NCBI RefSeq assembly: GCF_964340395.1
Contig: NC_135557.1
Span: 2,226,187-2,271,186, forward strand
Direction of reading: 5' to 3'
Length of the DNA stretch: 45,000 bases
Source of the DNA: Glandiceps talaboti
Taxonomy: Eukaryota > Hemichordata > Enteropneusta > Spengelidae
The translations under genes and the position numbers were made by a program. Each line of letters opens with the position of its first letter. The first letter of the stretch is position 1. Below the pieces are notes generated by a model, which saw only the letters and a list, made by a program, of their open reading frames with translations, did not search any database and was not told the origin of the DNA. Below, piece after piece: positions 32,301 through 45,000 of this stretch.

Positions 32301-35300
32301 ACACAATAGCTATGTTTAGTCGTGTTGATTTACACAATAGCTATGTTTAGTTGTGTTGATTTACAAAATAGCTATGTTTAGTCGTGTTGATTTACACAAT
32401 AGCTATGTTTAGTCGTGTTGATTTACACAATAGCTATGTTTAGTCGTGTTGATTTACACAATAGCTATGTTTAGTTGTGTTGATTTACACAATAGCTTTG
32501 TTTAGTCGTGTGTTGATTTACACAATAGCTATGTTTAGTTGTGTGTTGATTTACACAATAGCTATGTTTAGTTGTGTGTTGATTTACACAATAGCTATGT
32601 TTAGTCGTGTTGATTTACACAATAGCTATGTTTAATCGTGTTGATTTACACAATAGCTATGTTTAGTCGTGTGTTGATTTACACAATAGCTATGTTTAGT
32701 CGTGTGTTGATTTACACAATAGCTATGTTTAGTTGTGTTGATTTACACAATAGCTATGTTTAGTCGTGTTGATTTACTCAATAGCTATGTTTAGTCGTGT
32801 TGATTTACACAATAGCTATGTTTAGTCGTGTTGATTTACACAATAGCTATGTTTAGTCGTGTTGATTTACACAATAGCTATGTTTAGTTGTGTGTTGATT
32901 TACACAATAGCTATGTTTAGTCGTGTTGATTTACACAATAGCTATGTTTAGTTGTGTGTTGATTTACACAATAGCTATGTTTAGTCGTGTGTTGATTTAC
33001 ACAATAGCTATGTTTAGTCGTGTTGATTTACAAAATAGCTATGTTTAGTCGTGTGTTGATTTACACAATAGCTATGTTTAGTCGTGTTGATTTCCAAAAT
33101 AGCTATGTTTAGTCGTGTGTTGATTTACACAATAGCTATGTTTAGTCGTGTTGATTTACACAATAGCTATGTTTAGTCGTGTTGATTTACAAAATAGCTA
33201 TGTTTAGTCGTGTTGATTTACACAATAGCTATGTTTAGTCGTGTTGATTTACACAATAGCTATGTTTAGTCGTGTTGATTTACTCAATAGCTATGTTTAG
33301 TCGTGTTGATTTACACAATAGCTATGTTTAGTCGTGTTGATTTACACAATAGCTATGTTTAGTCGTGTTGATTTACACAATAGCTATGTTTAGTCATGTT
33401 GATTTACACAATAGCTATGTTTAGTCGTGTTGATTTACAAAATAGCTATGTTTAGTCGTGTTGATGTACACAATAGCTATGTTTAGTCATGTTGATTTAC
33501 ACAATAGCTATGTTTAGTCGTGTTGATTTACACAATAGCTATGTTTAGTCGTGTTAATTTACACAATAGCTATGTTTAGTTGTGTTGATTTACACAATAG
33601 CTTTGTTTAGTCGTGTGTTGATTTACACAATAGCTATGTTTAGTTGTGTGTTGATTTACACAATAGCTATGTTTAGTTGTGTGTTGATTTACACAATAGC
33701 TATGTTTAGTCGTGTTGATTTACACAATAGCTATGTTTAGTCGTGTTGATTTACACAATAGCTATGTTTAGTCGTGTGTTGATTTACACAATAGCTATGT
33801 TTAGTCGTGTGTTGATTTACACAATAGCTATGTTTAGTTGTGTTGATTTACACAATAGCTATGTTTAGTCGTGTTGATTTACTCAATAGCTATGTTTAGT
33901 CGTGTTGATTTACACAATAGCTATGTTTAGTCGTGTTGATTTACACAATAGCTATGTTTAGTCGTGTTGATTTACACAATAGCTATGTTTAGTCGTGTTG
34001 ATTTACACAATAGCTATGTTTAGTCGTGTTGATTTACACAATAGCTATGTTTAGTTGTGTGTTGATTTACACAATAGCTATGTTTAGTCGTGTTGATTTA
34101 CACAATAGCTATGTTTAGTTGTGTGTTGATTTACAAAATAGCTATGTTTAGTCGTGTTGATTTACACAATAGCTATGTTTAGTCGTGTTGATTTACACAA
34201 TAGCTATGTTTAGTCGTGTTGATTTACACAATAGCTATGTTTAGTCGTGTTGATTTACACAATAGCTATGTTTAGTCGTGTTGATTTACAAAATAGCTAT
34301 GTTTAGTCGTGTGTTGATTTACACAATAGCTATGTTTAGTCGTGTTGATTTACAAAATAGCTATGTTTAGTCGTGTGTTGATTTACACAATAGCTATGTT
34401 TAGTCGTGTTGATTTACACAATAGCTATGTTTAGTCGTGTTGATTTACAAAATAGCTATGTTTAGTCGTGTTGATTTACACAATAGCTATGTTTAGTCGT
34501 GTTGATTTACACAATAGCTATGTTTAGTCGTGTTGATTTACTCAATAGCTATGTTTAGTCGTGTTGATTTACACAATAGCTATGTTTAGTCGTGTTGATT
34601 TACACAATAGCTATGTTTAGTCGTGTTGATTTACACAATAGCTATGTTTAGTCATGTTGATTTACACAATAGCTATGTTTAGTCGTGTTGATTTACAAAA
34701 TAGCTATGTTTAGTCGTGTTGATTTACACAATAGCTATGTTTAGTCGTGTTGATTTACACAATAGCTATGTTTAGTCGTGTTGATTTACACAATAGCTAT
34801 GTTTAGTCGTGTTGATTTACACAATAGCTATGTTTAGTCGTGTTGATTTACTCAATAGCTATGTTTAGTCGTGTTGATTTACACAATAGCTATGTTTAGT
34901 CGTGTTGATTTACACAATAGCTATGTTTAGTCGTGTTGATTTACACAATAGCTATGTTTAGTCGTGTTGATTTACACAATAGCTATGTTTAGTCGTGTTG
35001 ATTTACAAAATAGCTATGTTTAGTCGTGTTGATTTACACAATAGCTATGTTTAGTCGTGTGTTGATTTACACAATAGCTATGTTTAGTTGTGTTGATTTA
35101 CACAATAGCTATGTTTAGTCGTGTGTTGATTTACACAATAGCTATGTTTAGTCGTGTGTTGATTTACACAATAGCTATGTTTAGTCGTGTTGATTTACAC
35201 AATAGCTATGTTTAGTCGTGTTGATTTACACAATAGCTATGTTTAGTCGTGTTGATTTACACAATAGCTATGTTTAGTCGTGTTGATTTACTCAATAGCT

Positions 35301-38300
35301 ATGTTTAGTCGTGTTGATTTACACAATAGCTATGTTTAGTCGTGTTGATTTACACAATAGCTATGTTTAGTCGTGTTGATTTACACAATAGCTATGTTTA
35401 GTCGTGTTGATTTACACAATAGCTATGTTTAGTCGTGTTGATTTACACAATAGCTATGTTTAGTCGTGTTGATTTACACAATAGCTATGTTTAGTCGTGT
35501 TGATTTACACAATAGCTATGTTTAGTCGTGTTGATTTACACAATAGCTATGTTTAGTCGTGTTGATTTACAAAATAGCTATGTTTAGTCGTGTGTTGATT
35601 TACACAATAGCTATGTTTAGTCGTGTTGATTTACACAATAGCTATGTTTAGTCGTGTTGATTTACACAATAGCTATGTTTAGTTGTGTTGATTTACAAAA
35701 TAGCTATGTTTAGTCGTGTTGATTTACACAATAGCTATGTTTAGTCGTGTTGATTTACACAATAGCTATGTTTAGTCGTGTTGATTTACACAATAGCTAT
35801 GTTTAGTTGTGTTGATTTACACAATAGCTTTGTTTAGTCGTGTGTTGATTTACACAATAGCTATGTTTAGTTGTGTGTTGATTTACACAATAGCTATGTT
35901 TAGTTGTGTGTTGATTTACACAATAGCTATGTTTAGTCGTGTTGATTTACACAATAGCTATGTTTAGTCGTGTTGATTTACACAATAGCTATGTTTAGTC
36001 GTGTGTTGATTTACACAATAGCTATGGTTAGTCGTGTGTTGATTTACACAATAGCTATGTTTAGTTGTGTTGATTTACACAATAGCTATGTTTAGTCGTG
36101 TTGATTTACTCAATAGCTATGTTTAGTCGTGTTGATTTACACAATAGCTATGTTTAGTCGTGTTGATTTACACAATAGCTATGTTTAGTCGTGTTGATTT
36201 ACACAATAGCTATGTTTAGTTGTGTGTTGATTTACACAATAGCTATGTTTAGTCGTGTTGATTTACACAATAGCTATGTTTAGTTGTGTGTTGATTTACA
36301 CAATAGCTATGTTTAGTCGTGTGTTGATTTACACAATAGCTATGTTTAGTCGTGTTGATTTACAAAATAGCTATGTTTAGTCGTGTGTTGATTTACACAA
36401 TAGCTATGTTTAGTCGTGTTGATTTCCAAAATAGCTATGTTTAGTCGTGTGTTGATTTACACAATAGCTATGTTTAGTCGTGTTGATTTACACAATAGCT
36501 ATGTTTAGTCGTGTTGATTTACAAAATAGCTATGTTTAGTCGTGTTGATTTACACAATAGCTATGTTTAGTCGTGTTGATTTACACAATAGCTATGTTTA
36601 GTCGTGTTGATTTACTCAATAGCTATGTTTAGTCGTGTTGATTTACACAATAGCTATGTTTAGTCGTGTTGATTTACACAATAGCTATGTTTAGTCGTGT
36701 TGATTTACACAATAGCTATGTTTAGTCATGTTGATTTACACAATAGCTATGTTTAGTCGTGTTGATTTACAAAATAGCTATGTTTAGTCGTGTTGATGTA
36801 CACAATAGCTATGTTTAGTCATGTTGATTTACACAATAGCTATGTTTAGTCGTGTTGATTTACACAATAGCTATGTTTAGTCGTGTTAATTTACACAATA
36901 GCTATGTTTAGTTGTGTTGATTTACACAATAGCTTTGTTTAGTCGTGTGTTGATTTACACAATAGCTATGTTTAGTTGTGTGTTGATTTACACAATAGCT
37001 ATGTTTAGTTGTGTGTTGATTTACACAATAGCTATGTTTAGTCGTGTTGATTTACACAATAGCTATGTTTAGTCGTGTTGATTTACACAATAGCTATGTT
37101 TAGTCGTGTGTTGATTTACACAATAGCTATGTTTAGTCGTGTGTTGATTTACACAATAGCTATGTTTAGTTGTGTTGATTTACACAATAGCTATGTTTAG
37201 TCGTGTTGATTTACTCAATAGCTATGTTTAGTCGTGTTGATTTACACAATAGCTATGTTTAGTCGTGTTGATTTACACAATAGCTATGTTTAGTCGTGTT
37301 GATTTACACAATAGCTATGTTTAGTCGTGTTGATTTACACAATAGCTATGTTTAGTCGTGTTGATTTACACAATAGCTATGTTTAGTTGTGTGTTGATTT
37401 ACACAATAGCTATGTTTAGTCGTGTTGATTTACACAATAGCTATGTTTAGTTGTGTGTTGATTTACAAAATAGCTATGTTTAGTCGTGTTGATTTACACA
37501 ATAGCTATGTTTAGTCGTGTTGATTTACACAATAGCTATGTTTAGTCGTGTTGATTTACACAATAGCTATGTTTAGTCGTGTTGATTTACACAATAGCTA
37601 TGTTTAGTCGTGTTGATTTACAAAATAGCTATGTTTAGTCGTGTGTTGATTTACACAATAGCTATGTTTAGTCGTGTTGATTTACAAAATAGCTATGTTT
37701 AGTCGTGTGTTGATTTACACAATAGCTATGTTTAGTCGTGTTGATTTACACAATAGCTATGTTTAGTCGTGTTGATTTACAAAATAGCTATGTTTAGTCG
37801 TGTTGATTTACACAATAGCTATGTTTAGTCGTGTTGATTTACACAATAGCTATGTTTAGTCGTGTTGATTTACTCAATAGCTATGTTTAGTCGTGTTGAT
37901 TTACACAATAGCTATGTTTAGTCGTGTTGATTTACACAATAGCTATGTTTAGTCGTGTTGATTTACACAATAGCTATGTTTAGTCATGTTGATTTACACA
38001 ATAGCTATGTTTAGTCGTGTTGATTTACAAAATAGCTATGTTTAGTCGTGTTGATTTACACAATAGCTATGTTTAGTCGTGTTGATTTACACAATAGCTA
38101 TGTTTAGTCGTGTTGATTTACACAATAGCTATGTTTAGTCGTGTTAATTTACACAATAGCTATGTTTAGTTGTGTTGATTTACACAATAGCTTTGTTTAG
38201 TCGTGTGTTGATTTACACAATAGCTATGTTTAGTTGTGTGTTGATTTACACAATAGCTATGTTTAGTTGTGTGTTGATTTACACAATAGCTATGTTTAGT

Positions 38301-41300
38301 CGTGTTGATTTACACAATAGCTATGTTTAGTCGTGTTGATTTACACAATAGCTATGTTTAGTCGTGTGTTGATTTACACAATAGCTATGTTTAGTCGTGT
38401 GTTGATTTACACAATAGCTATGTTTAGTTGTGTTGATTTACACAATAGCTATGTTTAGTCGTGTTGATTTACTCAATAGCTATGTTTAGTCGTGTTGATT
38501 TACACAATAGCTATGTTTAGTCGTGTTGATTTACACAATAGCTATGTTTAGTCGTGTTGATTTACACAATAGCTATGTTTAGTTGTGTGTTGATTTACAC
38601 AATAGCTATGTTTAGTCGTGTTGATTTACACAATAGCTATGTTTAGTTGTGTGTTGATTTACACAATAGCTATGTTTAGTCGTGTGTTGATTTACACAAT
38701 AGCTATGTTTAGTCGTGTTGATTTACACAATAGCTATGTTTAGTCGTGTGTTGATTTACAAAATAGCTATGTTTAGTCGTGTGTTGATTTACACAAAAGC
38801 TATGTTTAGTCGTGTTGATTTACACAATAGCTATGTTTAGTCGTGTTGATTTACACAATAGCTATGTTTAGTCGTGTGTTGATTTACACAATAGCTATGT
38901 TTAGTCGTGTTGATTTACACAATAGCTATGTTTAGTTGTGTTGATTTACACAATAGCTATGTTTAGTCGTGTTGATTTACACAATAGCTATGTTTAGTTG
39001 TGTGTTGATTTACACAATAGCTATGTTTAGTGGTGTTGATTTACACAATAGCTATGTTTAGTTGTGTGTTGATTTACAAAATAGCTATGTTTAGTCGTGT
39101 TGATTTACACAATAGCTATGTTTAGTCGTGTTGATTTACACAATAGCTATGTTTAGTCGTGTTGATTTACACAATAGCTATGTTTAGTCGTGTTGATTTA
39201 CACAATAGCTATGTTTAGTCGTGTTGATTTACAAAATAGCTATGTTTAGTCGTGTGTTGATTTACACAATAGCTATGTTTAGTCGTGTTGATTTACAAAA
39301 TAGCTATGTTTAGTCGTGTGTTGATTTACACAATAGCTATGTTTAGTCGTGTTGATTTACACAATAGCTATGTTTAGTCATGTTGATTTACAAAATAGCT
39401 ATGTTTAGTCGTGTTGATTTACACAATAGCTATGTTTAGTCGTGTTGATTTACACAATAGCTATGTTTAGTCGTGTTGATTTACTCAATAGCTATGTTTA
39501 GTCGTGTTGATTTACACAATAGCTATGTTTAGTCGTGTTGATTTACACAATAGCTATGTTTAGTCGTGTTGATTTACACAATAGCTATTTTTAGTTGTGT
39601 GTTGATTTACACAATAGCTATGTTTAGTTGTGTGTTGATTTACACAATAGCTATGTTTAGTCGTGTTGATTTACACAATAGCTATGTTTAGTCGTGTGTT
39701 GATTTACACAATAGCTATGTTTAGTCGTGTTGATTTACACAATAGCTATGTTTAGTTGTGTGTTGATTTACAAAATAGCTATGTTTAGTCGTGTTGATTT
39801 ACACAATAGCTATGTTTAGTCGTGTTGATTTACACAATAGCTATGTTTAGTCGTGTTGATTTACACAATAGCTATGTTTAGTCGTGTTGATTTACACAAT
39901 AGCTATGTTTAGTCGTGTTGATTTACAAAATAGCTATGTTTAGTCGTGTGTTGATTTACACAATAGCTATGTTTAGTCGTGTTGATTTACAAAATAGCTA
40001 TGTTTAGTCGTGTGTTGATTTACACAATAGCTATGTTTAGTCGTGTTGATTTACACAATAGCTATGTTTAGTCGTGTTGATTTACAAAATAGCTATGTTT
40101 AGTCGTGTTGATTTACACAATAGCTATGTTTAGTCGTGTTGATTTACACAATAGCTATGTTTAGTCGTGTTGATTTACTCAATAGCTATGTTTAGTCGTG
40201 TTGATTTACACAATAGCTATGTTTAGTCGTGTTGATTTACACAATAGCTATGTTTAGTCGTGTTGATTTACACAATAGCTATGTTTAGTTGTGTGTTGAT
40301 TTACACAATAGCTATGTTTAGTTGTGTGTTGATTTACACAATAGCTATGTTTAGTCGTGTTGATTTACACAATAGCTATGTTTAGTCGTGTGTTGATTTA
40401 CACAATAGCTATGTTTAGTCGTGTTGATTTACACAATAGCTATGTTTAGTTGTGTGTTGATTTACACAATAGCTATGTTTAGTCGTGTTGATTTACACAA
40501 TAGCTATGTTTAGTCGTGTTGATTTACACAATAGCTATGTTTAGTTGTGTGTTGATTTACACAATAGCTATGTTTAGTTGTGTGTTGATTTACACAATAG
40601 CTATGTTTAGTCGTGTTGATTTACACAATAGCTATGTTTAGTCGTGTGTTGATTTACACAATAGCTATGTTTAGTCGTGTTGATTTACAAAATAGCTATG
40701 TTTAGTCGTGTTTTGATTTACACAATAGCTATGTTTAGTCGTGTTGATTTACACAATAGCTATGTTTAGTCGTGTTGATTTACAAAATAGCTATGTTTAG
40801 TCATGTTGATTTACACAATAGCTATGTTTAGTCGTGTTGATTTACACAATAGCTATGTTTAGTCGTGTTGATTTACTCAATAGCTATGTTTAGTCATGTT
40901 GATTTACACAATAGCTATGTTTAGTCGTGTTGATTTACACAATAGCTATGTTTAGTCATGTTGATTTACACAATAGCTATGTTTAGTTGTGTGTTGATTT
41001 ACACAATAGCTATGTTTAGTTGTGTGTTGATTTACACAATAGCTATGTTTAGTCGTGTTGATTTACACAATAGCTATGTTTAGTCGTGTGTTGATTTACA
41101 CAATAGCTATGTTTAGTCGTGTTGATTTACACAATAGCTATGTTTAGTTGTGTGTTGATTTACACAATAGCTATATTTAGTCGTGTTGATTTACACAATA
41201 GCTATGTTTAGTCGTGTTGATTTACACAATAGCTATGTTTAGTTGTGTGTTGATTTACACAATAGCTATGTTTAGTTGTGTGTTGATTTACACAATAGCT

Positions 41301-44300
41301 ATGTTTAGTCGTGTTGATTTACACAATAGCTATGTTTAGTCGTGTGTTGATTTACACAATAGCTATGTTTAGTCGTGTTGATTTACACAATAGCTATGTT
41401 TAGTCGTGTTGATTTACACAATAGCTATGTTTAGTTGTGTGTTGATTTACACAATAGCTATGTTTAGTCGTGTTGATTTACACAATAGCTATGTTTAGTT
41501 GTGTGTTGATTTACACAATAGCTATGTTTAGTCGTGTGTTGATTTACACAATAGCTATGTTTAGTCGTGTTGATTTACACAATAGCTATGTTTAGTCGTG
41601 TGTTGATTTACAAAATAGCTATGTTTAGTCGTGTGTTGATTTACACAAAAGCTATGTTTAGTCGTGTTGATTTACACAATAGCTATGTTTAGTCGTGTTG
41701 ATTTACACAATAGCTATGTTTAGTCGTGTGTTGATTTACACAATAGCTATGTTTAGTCGTGTTGATTTACACAATAGCTATGTTTAGTTGTGTTGATTTA
41801 CACAATAGCTATGTTTAGTCGTGTTGATTTACACAATAGCTATGTTTAGTAGTGTGTTGATTTACACAATAGCTATGTTTAGTCGTGTTGATTTACACAA
41901 TAGCTATGTTTAGTTGTGTGTTGATTTACAAAATGGCTATGTTTAGTCGTGTTGATTTACACAATAGCTATGTTTAGTCGTGTTGATTTACACAATAGCT
42001 ATGTTTAGTCGTGTTGATTTACACAATAGCTATGTTTAGTCGTGTTGATTTACACAATAGCTATGTTTAGTCGTGTTGATTTACACAATAGCTATGTTTA
42101 GTCGTGTGTTGATTTACACAATAGCTATGTTTAGTCGTGTTGATTTACAAAATAGCTATGTTTAGTCGTGTGTTGATTTACACAATAGCTATGTTTAGTC
42201 GTGTTGATTTACACAATAGCTATGTTTAGTCATGTTGATTTACAAAATAGCTATGTTTAGTCGTGTTGATTTACACAATAGCTATGTTTAGTCGTGTTGA
42301 TTTACACAATAGCTATGTTTAGTCGTGTTGATTTACTCAATAGCTATGTTTAGTCGTGTTGATTTACACAATAGCTATGTTTAGTCGTGTTGATTTACAC
42401 AATAGCTATGTTTAGTCGTGTTGATTTACACAATAGCTATGTTTAGTTGTGTGTTGATTTACACAATAGCTATGTTTAGTTGTGTGTTGATTTACACAAT
42501 AGCTATGTTTAGTCGTGTTGATTTACACAATAGCTATGTTTAGTCGTGTGTTGATTTACACAATAGCTATGTTTAGTCGTGTTGATTTACACAATAGCTA
42601 TGTTTAGTTGTGTGTTGATTTACAAAATAGCTTGTTTAGTTGTGTTGATTTACACAATAGCTATGTTTAGTCGTGTTGATTTACACAATAGCTATGTTTA
42701 GTCGTGTTGATTTACACAATAGCTATGTTTACTCGTGTTGATTTACACAATAGCTATGTTTAGTCGTGTTGATTTACAAAATAGCTATGTTTAGTCGTGT
42801 GTTGATTTACACAATAGCTATGTTTAGTCGTGTTGATTTACAAAATAGCTATGTTTAGTCGTGTGTTGATTTACACAATAGCTATGTTTAGTCGTGTTGA
42901 TTTACACAATAGCTATGTTTAGTCGTGTTGATTTACAAAATAGCTATGTTTAGTCGTGTTGATTTACACAATAGCTATGTTTAGTCGTGTTGATTTACAC
43001 AATAGCTATGTTTAGTCGTGTTGATTTACTCAATAGCTATGTTTAGTCGTGTTGATTTACACAATAGCTATGTTTAGTCGTGTTGATTTACACAATAGCT
43101 ATGTTTAGTCGTGTTGATTTACACAATAGCTATGTTTAGTTGTGTGTTGATTTACACAATAGCTATGTTTAGTTGTGTGTTGATTTACACAATAGCTATG
43201 TTTAGTCGTGTTGATTTACACAATAGCTATGTTTAGTCGTGTGTTGATTTACACAATAGCTATGTTTAGTCGTGTTGATTTACACAATAGCTATGTTTAG
43301 TTGTGTGTTGATTTACACAATAGCTATGTTTAGTCGTGTTGATTTACACAATAGCTATGTTTAGTCGTGTTGATTTACACAATAGCTATGTTTAGTTGTG
43401 TGTTGATTTACACAATAGCTATGTTTAGTTGTGTGTTGATTTACACAATAGCTATGTTTAGTCGTGTTGATTTACACAATAGCTATGTTTAGTCGTGTGT
43501 TGATTTACACAATAGCTATGTTTAGTCGTGTTGATTTACAAAATAGCTATGTTTAGTCGTGTTGATTTACACAATAGCTATGTTTAGTCGTGTTGATTTA
43601 CAAAATAGCTATGTTTAGTCGTGTTGATTTACACAATAGCTATGTTTAGTCGTGTTGATTTACACAATAGCTATGTTTAGTCGTGTTGATTTACTCAATA
43701 GCTATGTTTAGTCGTGTTGATTTACACAATAGCTATGTTTAGTCGTGTTGATTTACACAATAGCTATGTTTAGTCGTGTTGATTTACACAATAGCTATGT
43801 TTAGTCGTGTGTTGATTTACACAATAGCTATGTTTAGTTGTGTGTTGATTTACACAATAGCTATGTTTAGTCGTGTTGATTTACACAATAGCTATGTTTA
43901 GTCGTGTGTTGATTTACACAATAGCTATGTTTAGTCGTGTTGATTTACACAATAGCTATGTTTAGTTGTGTGTTGATTTACACAATAGCTATGTTTAGTC
44001 GTGTTGATTTACACAATAGCTATGTTTAGTCGTGTTGATTTACACAATAGCTATGTTTAGTTGTGTGTTGATTTACACAATAGCTATGTTTAGTTGTGTG
44101 TTGATTTACACAATAGCTATGTTTAGTCGTGTTGATTTACACAATAGCTATGTTTAGTCGTGTGTTGATTTACACAATAGCTATGTTTAGTCGTGTTGAT
44201 TTACACAATAGCTATGTTTAGTTGTGTGTTGATTTACACAATAGCTATGTTTAGTTGTGTGTTGATTTACACAATAGCTATGTTTAGTCGTGTTGATTTA

Positions 44301-45000
44301 CACAATAGCTATATGTTTAGTCGTGTGTTGATTTACACAATAGCTATGTTTAGTCGTGTTGATTTACACAATAGCTATGTTTAGTCGTGTTGATTTACAC
44401 AATAGCTATGTTTAGTTGTGTTGATTTACACAATAGCTATGTTTAGTTGTGTTGATTTACACAATAGCTATGTTTAGTCGTGTGTTGATTTACACAATAG
44501 CTATGTTTAGTCATGTGTTGATTTACACAATAGCTATGTTTAGTCGTGTGTTGATTTACACAATAGCTATGTTTAGTCGTGTGTTGATTTACACAATAGC
44601 TATGTTTAGTCGTGTTGATTTACACAATAGCTATGTTTAGTTGTGTTGATTTACACAATAGCTATGTTTAGTCGTGTTGATTTACAAAATAGCTATGTTT
44701 AGTCGTGTTGATTTACACAATAGCTATGTTTAGTCGTGTTGATTTACACAATAGCTATGTTTAGTCGTGTTGATTTACACAATAGCTATGTTTAGTCGTG
44801 TGTTGATTTACACAATAGCTATGTTTAGTTGTGTTGATTTACACAATAGCTTTGTTTAGTCGTGTGTTGATTTACACAATAGCTATGTTTAGTCGTGTTG
44901 ATTTACAAAATAGCTATGTTTAGTTGTGTGTTGATTTACACAATAGCTATGTTTAGTCGTGTTGATTGACACAATAGCTATGTTTAGTCGTGTTGATTTA
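26386..45000. repeat. 31/33-bp satellite array, about 590 units, runs off window
   Basis: Units contain GATTTACACAATAGCTATGT and TTAGTCGTG. They come in two lengths, 31 bp (CGTGTTGA) and 33 bp (CGTGTGTTGA), with recurrent variants at fixed sites: TACACA, TACAAA or TACTCA; TCGTG, TTGTG or TCATG. Every unit has the palindrome ATAGCTAT. Copies are unbroken with no spacers and no inserted element from 26386 to the right edge. Long internal duplications are visible at spacings of 2338, 3332 and 2852 bp. Short frames (MLIYTIAMFSR repeats) occur only where several 33-bp units are adjacent. Non-coding tandem DNA. Confidence 0.97.

Noticed and set aside
26386-45000. CRISPR-like regular repeat
   Set aside because: There are no unique spacers; units abut directly and the genome is eukaryotic. 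It is satellite DNA.

Overview
The window is animal nuclear DNA. It is AT-rich, with GT–AG introns, a TATA promoter, degenerate retroelement and Polinton-like fragments, and very heavy micro- and minisatellite content. It looks like an invertebrate metazoan; the sequence does not let me name the phylum. There is no sign of prokaryotic gene organisation.

The main content is a gene family I do not recognise by name. Two tandem, same-strand paralogues encode a small secreted repeat precursor assembled from micro-exons. Copy A (positions 1 to about 4.8 kb) is cut by the window's left edge and lacks its 5' end. Copy B (promoter about 15.31 kb, poly(A) signal about 25.32 kb) is complete. Copy B starts with a 99-nt signal-peptide exon. 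It then alternates acidic micro-exons (10, 13, 22 or 25 nt, all 1 mod 3) with basic micro-exons (always 29 nt, 2 mod 3) that encode EKRRHRLGAR almost without change. One acidic plus one basic exon makes a repeat such as DEEMNDDI-EKRRHRLGAR. Both genes end on a distinct C-terminal exon (RGSFPKMRF, stop) followed by a 3'-UTR intron and a last exon. Copy A has 7 basic exons in view. Copy B has 10, plus three exons missing from A, a mutated splice donor, a degenerate decoy exon and eight tandem splice donors. The architecture recalls multicopy peptide precursors (acidic spacers plus multibasic sites) and, loosely, the micro-exon genes of schistosomes. A neuropeptide-like or cationic antimicrobial peptide precursor are both possible; function is inference.

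Layout. 1–4.8 kb: 3' part of copy A. 4.78–8.56 kb: about 60 copies of a 63-bp minisatellite, present as a single unit after copy B. 8.61–9.37 kb: 60-bp minisatellite. 9.5–10.8 kb: decayed transposon pieces (SINE-like tail, Polinton-type DNA polymerase B fragment, Penelope-like GIY-YIG end). 11.0–14.3 kb: microsatellite, 28-bp minisatellite and a 42-bp minisatellite with a 10-unit higher-order repeat. 15.3–25.4 kb: copy B. 25.4–26.2 kb: one 63-bp unit and compound microsatellites. 26.39 kb to the right edge: about 18.6 kb of a 31/33-bp satellite (roughly 590 units) carrying long internal duplications.

Positions 1–4.8 kb align with about 19,429–25,480 nearly base for base, introns included, so the duplication is recent. 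Most long open reading frames in the window are artefacts of repeats whose unit length is a multiple of three.
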